Under the pieces are notes generated by a model that searched no databases, had not been told where the DNA came from, and worked only from the letters and a program-made list of their open reading frames with translations. A stretch of 64,000 nucleotides of DNA from Fibrobacter sp. UWR4. GTDB lineage: Bacteria; Fibrobacterota; Fibrobacteria; Fibrobacterales; Fibrobacteraceae. Shown one piece after another: positions 24,691 to 34,100 of the stretch (position 1 is its first letter; every line of letters starts with the position of its first letter). The DNA lies in assembly GCF_003149045.1 (NCBI RefSeq), contig NZ_QGDU01000015.1:1-64000 (forward strand). The letters run 5' to 3'. The position numbers and the translations under genes were made by a program.

Positions 24691-27600
24691 GTGCCGTTGA
24701 AGAAGAATCTTGCAGCCGTTTTGATGGCAGCCACGACAATTGTGGCAGCCGCTACTCAAGAGCAGCCCACTCCTTATGATCTGATAAGACCTGTCTGGCC
24801 TTTGACTTGGGACGAATCCGTCTTTGACCGTTATGATACTACGGTAACCACAAAGCATAACATGGTGCCCAAGAAGCGTACCCCGGCATCTTTCTTGCCA
24901 AACACCTTCATTCCGGACACACTGAACCAGGCCTATCTTGATGCCATGAACGTCAAGATGTCTCCCATCCGTGTAAACCAGGCTGGTTACATGGAAAGCG
25001 ACATGGAACGCCAGTTCTATTATGTGGGATCCGCCACCACGTTCGAAATCGTGGACATTGACGGTAATTCTCTTTCACCAAAAGTTACTGGCAACTTTAA
25101 GTCATCTGGTCAGAGCATTTCTTCCGACTGGACCATTATTGCGGGTACCAACGCAGCAACCAACGACCAGAAGCGCTACCAGGTCGACATCACCGGTCAA
25201 TCGGGCATGGTCCAAATAGGCAACATCCCGACAGCAGGACTTGCTACCGACACCCGTTACCGCATCAAAGTAGGAAACGATATTTCCAGCACCTTTATTA
25301 TTAGTAACCGCGTTTATTCCATGGTCCGCTCCGCTGCGCTGAGATTCTACGGAATCAACCGTAGTGGTAACGGAGAATCCTGGTTCCATGGTCCCAGCCA
25401 CACCTTGGACGGAGGCGGTCCCGTTGTAACCGGTGCGGATGATGTCCGCGGTCCCTTCAACCAGTCTCTGGCAGGAACTCTGGAAGGCGGTTATTACGAC
25501 TGCGGTGACCACCTGAAGGAATCCCAAACCCAGATGTACGCTTTCATGGTGGCAGCCGTCATGGCAGCCGCCAATCCCGACGCTGACGAAGACGTTTATG
25601 CCTACAACCAGGGAGAAACCGTTAATACCGACGGTATTCCCGATATGCTCCGCGAAGCCAAACACGGTGCGGATTTCGTTCTCCGTGCCTACAATCGAGC
25701 CAAGGGTGTCATTGACGACATGGCCCTTTCTGTAGGTAACTTTGGTTCCGACCACGGCTGGTGGGGCCGTCCTGAAAACCAAGACAAGCTTCCTATTGAT
25801 AATTCTGCAGCGGCAACGGACCGTGGCGGCCCGTCGTCCAGAACCGTCCGTCTTGGAGAAATCGGCGCAAACATCGGTGGTGAAACCGCCGCAGGTCTTG
25901 CAATTCTCTCCAAGAACTACCGCGAATTCGACGCTGCATTTGCCGATTCCTGCTTGATGGTCGCCGAAAAGATGTACGACTTTGCCAAGGCTCTTGCAAC
26001 AGGCAAGTCCACCTATGACGGTGGTAAACCCTTTGTAAACAACAAGGAAGCCGCCGGTTGGAGCTCTCCCGCCTATAACGGCAACAACGAATACTTCGAC
26101 GACATGGCACTTGCTTCTGTAGCCCTCTGGTATGCTACCGGCAAGAAGGAATACGCAGACGACGCCATCCGTTCCCGCACCCTTGGAACCACCGTTCCCC
26201 AGTCCTTTATGGAGAACTGCGTAGGCTGCTTTGAAGGAGGCTGGTTCGTAACCGACAATAAGGGCTTCTTGAAGAACCACAAGAATACCAGCTGGGCAAA
26301 CGCCTATGCTTATGCAACCTATGCACTCTATAAGTTGATTCTCGCAGACAAGAACAAGGCTCTGACCGAATACGGACTCACCGAAAAGGAATGGCAGGAT
26401 GCTATTGAAGACTGTGTCATGAGCATGATCCACAATCTGAACGACGTCAGCGCCGGTACAGCGACAATTACCCTCCCCAGCAAGGATCCTGCAAACTACA
26501 TGGTCCAGAGTATTGGCTGGAAGGGCAACTCCGTGAGCTATGACCCGCTGTGGTACTCCATGCAGACGGACCAGACCTGGATTTACAACCGTTACCAGGC
26601 AGGTAACATCTTTGAAGTTCTCGCTTATGCAGACGTAGCAAAAGACATCCAGGAGAAAGGCATAGTCCTTCCGAATCTGGGTTCTCCCGACTGGAAGGCA
26701 GACGAAATGCACCAGTTGGGTATCAACCAGCTGAATTACCTCCTCGGTGTGAACCCCTGGGATGTATCCTACATTTTGGGCATTGGCGATAAGAACGATA
26801 ACCATCCCCACCATCGTGCAGCCAACCCGGAAGGAAAGAATCAGCCCGGCGCAAACTACAAGTACAATCCTCCAGTAGGCGCTCTCTACGGTGGTGTCAC
26901 TCCGGGTCTTACCAACTCCATGGTTCCCGACAACAAGAGCTGGGAAGACTACCACAAGTCAGAAACCTGTATCGACGCAGCAGCAACTTTGGTTAGCTCC
27001 GGCGCTCTTGCCGCAGCCAAGTTTGACCGAACCGAAGCCCCCAAGGTGAACGTGGAAATCCGCCATGTAAGCATGGACTCCGCCATTGTCATGGTAAAGC
27101 TTTCCAACCGCGGAACAGCAACGATTGTCTATGGTACAGCTGAAGGCTCCTACACCATGACAGCTTCCGATGACGAAAAGGGAATGCAGCACGAAATCAT
27201 TCTGCGAGGTCTCGATAACGGAACCACCTATTACTTCTACGCCATTGGCGTTAATGCATACGTAGAAACCAACTACACAGAAAAGTTCATGGTGGATAGC
27301 ACTAAGGCTCCTTACACCTTTACCACGCTGAACACTGTTGAAGCAGCAGAAATCAACAATGTAACTGTCTGTAACCTTCAGGGTGACAGTGCCGAAATTA
27401 TGTGGTACACTCCCAACGGCGAATACGAATCCAAGATTTACTGGGATACCGTAGCTCATGCCACCCCAAGTGAATTCGCTTTCAATTCTGGAAACCGCAA
27501 TGCAGATGTTTCTGGATTGCCCACCAAGTTCCATTATGTAAAGATTGGCGGCCTTAAGGAAAAAACTACCTACTACTACATGGTAGAAAGTAACGGTGTT

Positions 27601-30600
27601 TCCACCAACGTAAACGACAAGGGCGAACTGCTGAAGTTCACCACCCCCGTGGGCTGGTACGACTTTAGCGTCCGTACCTACCAGTACGTATTTGGTGGAA
27701 TGGACTTCCTGGATGCAAATGTCTATAACAACGAAGCCCGTCCCTTTGACAGCTTGACCTTGCGTCTGTACTTTACTGCTAAACCAGAGCAGGTCGAAAA
27801 GTGTGCCACATTGATTGACTCCGACATCTGCCAAGCTTACGACGAAGCAGGCTTCAATAAGCCCTGCGAAAATGACCGTGAACTTCGCGACCTGCTGAGA
27901 GCCGCCCTGCCGGTCCGTTTGGACGACACCTACAATCCCAAGGACGGAACGTACTCCTACTACTTCCCGGCCCCCCTCGGTTCAACAACCATCAAGTCCC
28001 AGTCCCGTATGCGTGTTGACTTCGGATTCTCTTCAGGTATGTCCAACGATGGTTACAAGACTTGCGAGACCCAGCGTCAGCCGGGTAAGAAACGCTTTAC
28101 CAAGGAATCTGGCGACTGGTCCTGGTCACCCCATGAATTCCTGGTTGACGGAGCAGACTACGACGGTATGCCCATCGAAGACAAGGACTACGGTGATATC
28201 GACAATGAAATTGCAATTAACCAGTTCATTACCGTTTACCGCAAGGACGAATTCATTTGGGGATATAGCCCCTCCAAGCAGGAAATGGGCACCAAGCGCG
28301 CCCACTACGAAATGAGCGTGGAATTCGACGCACCGTTTAATGTTTCCGAAGGAAGTTACGTCGAGCTGGACCAGACCAGCAGTACCGTATACGTAAAGGG
28401 CCATGCCTCTATTACGGAACAGGGTTACATCACCAAGATTTGGGCTAACGGCGTTCAGCTAAAGACCACCACCCAGCGCATTGGTGACGAAATTCTCATG
28501 TACAACACAGAAGGCGTTATTGTCGCCCACTACAATGTAGAACGCGGTGACGGTCCCATTGACTCTACCGGCCTCTGGACTTTGAATATTCCTGTGAAGA
28601 TGGCTATTGGCAGCAACAAGGTGGACATCACCCTGTTTGCCGGTCCGGATCCGGAATGCGAAGCCTGTTCGGAAAACGGTGGCTGCGCCTTCGTGAACCG
28701 TAACTACTATGTACAGTTCTCTCGTGGAAACATGACCGCATCAGCCTTGACCATCAAGGACATGGCAGGTAACCCTGTTGCAAGTCCCGCAGATCCGAAC
28801 AACACAAGCTTCAACATCTTCCTCGTCGATAGGGACAAGGCTAATTACAGCGGAGCACTCAACGTCCTGGTCATCAACAACAAGAAGAGCGACACTCTGA
28901 AAGTTGCCATGGGTGAAGACCCCAATAGTCCGGGTTCCTTCACCAGCAAGTTCACCGTGAATGCAGTATCCGTTGCAAAGAACCAGCGTAAGGGAGACCA
29001 GATTTCCTTCTTCGCAGGCGATACCATCCAGGTCATCTACCTGGATCCGGATGACGATGAAGACGTTTCCAAGCAAAGCTTCTACGCTGAAGCCACCTAC
29101 CCCACTCCGCTGAAGGTCCTGGCACAGGACACCGACTGCGATAACGTGGCAGACCAGTTGCTGGTGCAGTTCTCCAGCGAATTGGACGATAACGTTCAGT
29201 TCCAGAGCATACGTTTCTACATTAACGGCATGTCCGATACCATGGACGTTTCCCTCGCCGGAATCAAAACCTCCGGAGAAAGAGACGTGGTGATAAAGAT
29301 CCCTGCAGGAATTGTCATCCCCGAAACCGCAGCACCCACTGGTGTAGCAGAGCTCTTCCTGAAAGCCGATGGCGAAATCAGCAAGGAGCGTCTGGCCATT
29401 AGCGATGGCATTCTTCCCCAGCTGATCAGTGTCACCCTTCTGGAAAATCCGGACCGTCAGTATCCTGAAGATACCTTGATGGTAGGCTTCAACGAGCCGG
29501 TCCTGCTGGCTTCTAACACGGTATGGCCCATTGAAGTTCAGGGTGTTACTGGGGCAGTTATCAACGTCGTCGGCAAGGCTACCACCTCTAACAATGGCAA
29601 GAGCTGGATGTTTGCTGTTACCGGGAACACCGACGGACAAATTCTGAAGGAAGGTGCCTTTGTTCATATGTTGGCCAATATGGCTACCGACAATGCATTC
29701 AACGCTCTTGATCCTGTAAGTGCCTGTTATAATGTGCAGATTGCCGAAACCCCCAGACCTGTGGCCATCACCTTGGCAGAAATGCGAGACCTGCAGGGAG
29801 ATGGTTATCCGGATGAACTTTACATGAAGTTCGAAAAGCAGCTTCGTGAAAAGGACATGCTGGACAGTTTCGTGGTCGTATGGGGCCTGAACGCAACAAC
29901 AGTAAGCTTTAAGCCCAGCTCCTGGACTCACACCGTTGAAGAACAGACCCGTGACGAAGAAATCATCGACAAGGATTCCTCCAGCGCAACCTACGGCCAG
30001 GTCATCGGAACTCAACCTGTTACAGAAACCGTTTCCGTCATTTTAATCCAGATGGATGCCACCAACGGATTCCCCAAGGGAGCTACCAGTGGACCTAACG
30101 ATGGTATCGGCGGCCGAGTGACTCCGCGTCTGGGACCGGAAGGTGGATTCTTCGACACCCACTATTCTATCGTCGACAAGTGTCCGCCCATTATTCTGAG
30201 CGCCATCAAGGAAAATCGCGGCGACAACGCATACCTTTCTGTAAAAATGTCCGAACCGCTGAATTCAAGCAAGGATATGCTCACCAGCTATATCGAACGT
30301 AAGCGTACCGGCAATGTCCCTGCCAACGCCTTCCTGAATCCTTTAGGCGTTATTGACGCCGATAGTAGGTACACGTTCTCCTATAAGGATGACGCCGATG
30401 ACGCAATCCGTGTCGGTGACCAGATCAGGCTCGTTTATGCAGGCCAGGACCCAGCACCTCGTTTCAGCGACAAGACTGGTAACTTTGCAACGGATCAGAA
30501 CCCCTGGGTCTCTGTATCGGGTAATTCTTCTGAAAAGACCCGCTTTATCGTGACCATGAATCAAAACATTGGAAACGAGGCAGATGTACAACCCTCCATG

Positions 30601-31173
30601 GTACCGCTCCAGTTCCAGGACTATCCTTTTGTCTTGACCGTCGCCAACAGCGAAGGCAACCGTACGTACCTGGAAAATCACAATGGATCCTGGTCCGTAG
30701 GTAACGTAACCTCCGCCATGCCGACTAGTTTCACAAGCCCGGTATTCAACATTACCGTCGTGATTCCGTCGGCAAGCTTGACAGGTAACACAAAGCCGTA
30801 CTTCTACGATTACGAGATGAACATTGCCGCCGATGTCTATGACAATCTAGGCCAGTTCATCAACAATCAAAAAATCAAGATTAACGCGGCAAGTTTCAAC
30901 GTCCTCCGTAATTACATCAACGAGAACGGCGAAATCAGGCTGAGCCTGGAATGGGTTGCAAAGGATGGCGAAGCCCCTGTATCCGTTGACGGTAGAAAAA
31001 TCGGTACCGGTCCCTATATCGCCAAGTTTGATTTCAAGGCAACCTCCTACTGCACCGAAACCGTAGATGGCAAGCTTCGTGACGACGGTCTCAGCTGCAC
31101 TCAGGGCGTACGCAAGAAGGAAACTGACTCCAAGACAAGGACCTTCGGCTTTAAGAGATCCAAGAGACGTTAA
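24691..31173 (+). CDS. giant secreted GH9 cellulase-like protein (first of tandem pair)
   Basis: A 2160-residue protein with a signal peptide (about 1-21). An Ig-like domain of the CelD_N type starts at SPIRVNQAGY (91-100). The GH9 catalytic domain follows (about 215-775), with the DxxD pair at Asp270 and Asp273 (YYDCGDH; Asp273 is the expected base), the PHHRA His/Arg site near 710, and the acid Glu758 in KSETCID. GH9 enzymes cut beta-1,4-glucans. Two fibronectin III-like domains (about 785-990) and at least four beta-rich modules follow, ending in a basic tail TFGFKRSKRR. The start is GTG with AGGAGG 4 bp upstream. It is five times longer than a plain GH9 domain needs. Confidence 0.9.
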   Translation: MPLKKNLAAVLMAATTIVAAATQEQPTPYDLIRPVWPLTWDESVFDRYDTTVTTKHNMVPKKRTPASFLPNTFIPDTLNQAYLDAMNVKMSPIRVNQAGYMESDMERQFYYVGSATTFEIVDIDGNSLSPKVTGNFKSSGQSISSDWTIIAGTNAATNDQKRYQVDITGQSGMVQIGNIPTAGLATDTRYRIKVGNDISSTFIISNRVYSMVRSAALRFYGINRSGNGESWFHGPSHTLDGGGPVVTGADDVRGPFNQSLAGTLEGGYYDCGDHLKESQTQMYAFMVAAVMAAANPDADEDVYAYNQGETVNTDGIPDMLREAKHGADFVLRAYNRAKGVIDDMALSVGNFGSDHGWWGRPENQDKLPIDNSAAATDRGGPSSRTVRLGEIGANIGGETAAGLAILSKNYREFDAAFADSCLMVAEKMYDFAKALATGKSTYDGGKPFVNNKEAAGWSSPAYNGNNEYFDDMALASVALWYATGKKEYADDAIRSRTLGTTVPQSFMENCVGCFEGGWFVTDNKGFLKNHKNTSWANAYAYATYALYKLILADKNKALTEYGLTEKEWQDAIEDCVMSMIHNLNDVSAGTATITLPSKDPANYMVQSIGWKGNSVSYDPLWYSMQTDQTWIYNRYQAGNIFEVLAYADVAKDIQEKGIVLPNLGSPDWKADEMHQLGINQLNYLLGVNPWDVSYILGIGDKNDNHPHHRAANPEGKNQPGANYKYNPPVGALYGGVTPGLTNSMVPDNKSWEDYHKSETCIDAAATLVSSGALAAAKFDRTEAPKVNVEIRHVSMDSAIVMVKLSNRGTATIVYGTAEGSYTMTASDDEKGMQHEIILRGLDNGTTYYFYAIGVNAYVETNYTEKFMVDSTKAPYTFTTLNTVEAAEINNVTVCNLQGDSAEIMWYTPNGEYESKIYWDTVAHATPSEFAFNSGNRNADVSGLPTKFHYVKIGGLKEKTTYYYMVESNGVSTNVNDKGELLKFTTPVGWYDFSVRTYQYVFGGMDFLDANVYNNEARPFDSLTLRLYFTAKPEQVEKCATLIDSDICQAYDEAGFNKPCENDRELRDLLRAALPVRLDDTYNPKDGTYSYYFPAPLGSTTIKSQSRMRVDFGFSSGMSNDGYKTCETQRQPGKKRFTKESGDWSWSPHEFLVDGADYDGMPIEDKDYGDIDNEIAINQFITVYRKDEFIWGYSPSKQEMGTKRAHYEMSVEFDAPFNVSEGSYVELDQTSSTVYVKGHASITEQGYITKIWANGVQLKTTTQRIGDEILMYNTEGVIVAHYNVERGDGPIDSTGLWTLNIPVKMAIGSNKVDITLFAGPDPECEACSENGGCAFVNRNYYVQFSRGNMTASALTIKDMAGNPVASPADPNNTSFNIFLVDRDKANYSGALNVLVINNKKSDTLKVAMGEDPNSPGSFTSKFTVNAVSVAKNQRKGDQISFFAGDTIQVIYLDPDDDEDVSKQSFYAEATYPTPLKVLAQDTDCDNVADQLLVQFSSELDDNVQFQSIRFYINGMSDTMDVSLAGIKTSGERDVVIKIPAGIVIPETAAPTGVAELFLKADGEISKERLAISDGILPQLISVTLLENPDRQYPEDTLMVGFNEPVLLASNTVWPIEVQGVTGAVINVVGKATTSNNGKSWMFAVTGNTDGQILKEGAFVHMLANMATDNAFNALDPVSACYNVQIAETPRPVAITLAEMRDLQGDGYPDELYMKFEKQLREKDMLDSFVVVWGLNATTVSFKPSSWTHTVEEQTRDEEIIDKDSSSATYGQVIGTQPVTETVSVILIQMDATNGFPKGATSGPNDGIGGRVTPRLGPEGGFFDTHYSIVDKCPPIILSAIKENRGDNAYLSVKMSEPLNSSKDMLTSYIERKRTGNVPANAFLNPLGVIDADSRYTFSYKDDADDAIRVGDQIRLVYAGQDPAPRFSDKTGNFATDQNPWVSVSGNSSEKTRFIVTMNQNIGNEADVQPSMVPLQFQDYPFVLTVANSEGNRTYLENHNGSWSVGNVTSAMPTSFTSPVFNITVVIPSASLTGNTKPYFYDYEMNIAADVYDNLGQFINNQKIKINAASFNVLRNYINENGEIRLSLEWVAKDGEAPVSVDGRKIGTGPYIAKFDFKATSYCTETVDGKLRDDGLSCTQGVRKKETDSKTRTFGFKRSKRR

Positions 31174-31194
31174 TTTCTAATTCTAAAAATCCCT

Positions 31195-34100
31195 ATGATG
31201 AAACTGATTAAGACAGCACTTTTTTTAGGCATGACCATCGTCACTGCAGCAACCGCTGCAGACGATTTTCCAAACATCGACCGCACCGACAAGGTCAGCG
31301 AGCGACGCTATTTGGATTCATTGAACGTCTATAATAGGCGTCCTATTCGAGTGAATCAAAGCGGATTTAGGCCACAGGACCACAAGTACGCTTACGTGGC
31401 TGATCCCTCCGTCAAGACATTCAAGGTGATTGACGCCAACACAGGCAAGCAAGTGGATGCCGGGAACACAAACCTGACCTTGCTGGATGCAAACGCCCCA
31501 AAGCCAAACATCTGGGTAAATGGATCATTCAACTCTCTTGACGTTCTTTACGAATTCGGGAAAAATGATTCCCTCACTACAGCAACGGAAGCGCTATACA
31601 AGGCAGACTTTACCGGTCTTACCACCATGGGTGAATATTACATCGTAGTTGGTAACGACACCTCCGCCACCTTCTATGTGCATCCCTCCATCTTCAACGC
31701 CATTCTTGAAAACTCCTTGAAGTTCTTCGGCATCCAGCGCTGTGGCAATACCAAGTCCCACATGCACGCTGCTTGCCACTTGAAGGATGGTTCTGCCATA
31801 GGTCACGACTTGACCGGTGGCTGGCACGACTGTGGTGACCATTTCAAGCCTTCCGAAACCATCGGCTACACAGCCTATGCACTAGCAACCACCTACCTCG
31901 TCTATAAGGACAAGGCGGAAGACCGCTATGGCAATTCCTACGCAGATACCACCATTACGGATGGTATTCCTGATATCCTTTACGAAGCAAAGGTCGGCGC
32001 AGACTATATCTTTAAGCTTTACAAGGCATCCAAGGCAGATGGTCTCATTGCCAAGAACGATATGTACCACACGGTGGGTAGTGAACTGGACCATCAATTT
32101 TGGGACGTTCCCGAAAAGCAGGATGCCCAGGCATACACAAAGGGCGGTCCCGATCGCGATGTGACTGCTGAAGTGGGAACTTACTCTGGCGCATTTGCCG
32201 CTGCCCTGGCCTACTTCGCCGCAGGTTGGGAACCTTATGACCCCGTTTATGCAGACTCCCTTCTGGAAGCAGCAAGAGACATCTACACAAACGTCACTTT
32301 CCCCCATACCACCGCAGGACAATATGGTTTAACCAAGTCCACAATCCCCAGCGATCTCTATCCCGGTGGTAGTAACCCCTCCAACATGAATGACGATGCT
32401 GCAGCAGCCGCATTGGCATTGTGGTACGCCACCAAGGATACCATATATCAGTACGATCTTTACAAGAACACGAAAATTCATGACAATCCGGACAACTACA
32501 GATTCAACAACGAACCCAATGATGCAGGTCCGTACTTTAGAGGCGGGTACCTAGGCCAGATTAGCGGTTTCTATCCCGGCGGCTGGATGACCGACTATGA
32601 AAATGTTCATGCCTATGTGCTGTTTTCCTTCGTCAAGCTTATTCTCGAAAACAAGGAAGTGGCCCTGAGCTACAATGTAGGCGAACTGGAAAGAGATACT
32701 TTGCTCCAGCGCGCCACCAACTCACTGCGTCGTTTGACCGATGACGGGTCCCAAGGTTCCAATAAGATCTATGAAAATCGATTCGGTAGCGTCAAGGCAG
32801 TTCCTCCCTACAATCTTGTCTGGACATCCAGCGACTGGGGTTTCAACCGTTATAACATGGGTGCCGCAAACGCAATCTTCATGCTTTCTGAAATCACCAC
32901 AGGCGCAGAACATGAAGCCTACCTGAACCTGGCTCTAGACAACATCTACTACAACCTGGGCGCAAACCCCTGGGATATTTCCTTCATTATGGGTGCTGGC
33001 GACAAGAACCAGAATCACCCCCATAACCGTACTGCAAACCCCGATGGTTATAATGCAGGTGGCATGCCTTACGAATACCGTTGCCCCCGAGGAGCCTTGA
33101 TGGGAGGTGCAGCCCCCACTAGAACCTTGCTGGAAGACTGGAAAGATTATACCGCCACGGAAACCTGTATTGACTTCTCCGTCCAGCTCTTGATGCCGGC
33201 CCAGAGTTTGGCAGCAACACTTCCCATCGATGCCGAAGGACCTCTATTCAGTAACATCGCAGGAACCCCCATTACGGAAACTTCCGCTATCGTTAGCTGG
33301 GATGCCAATGAAGTTGCGCTGGTAACCGTATTCTACAACACCACACCTTCTGCATCCGGCGCAAAATCAGTCCAGCAGACCACAGCAAGCAAAGGCGGTG
33401 CAGTGACTCTTGAAGGCCTTGTGATGGGAGAAACCTATTACTTCTTCCTGGAAGGCATGGACACCAAACGCAATATTTCTACGGACGACAATCATGGTCA
33501 GTGGTATCAGTTTACCATGACCCCTTCCACCACCACCATTAGCGGTGTTACCATCTGCCAGGTGGACAACCGTAGTGCAAAGATTTTCTGGTGGAGTGGC
33601 GACCGTATGAACGGCATCGTAAACTACGGTACGTCCATGACCGCTCTTAATGAGGCCCAGGCGGCAGAAGGCGGCGCAGTTCTGTTCCATCAGGCAACGC
33701 TCACCAACCTGAAGCCCGGTACCACTTACTACTTCAACGTTTCTTCCGGCGCAACGACCGACGACAACGGTGGTAAGGGTTACTCCTTCACCACGGACGC
33801 CTACTCTACCTACGCCAACCTGGACATTTCCATTAAGCCCAGCTCTTACCAGGACAATGCAGTCTGTTCCGACTGGAAGGATTGTAAGCAATTTATCATC
33901 AACATTACCAACAACGATACCATTCCCTTTGAAGACTTCGAACTTCGTCTGTACCTGAACAATCCCAACCTTTCAGCATTGTGCAATATCAAACAGAACT
34001 TTGGCGGTAGCGGTCTTGCCGGGCCTCCCATCTCCATTGATTTTGGTACGGCTCAGCCCGATGGATTTGGCGGGTACTATTTACCCATCAAGGCCAATGG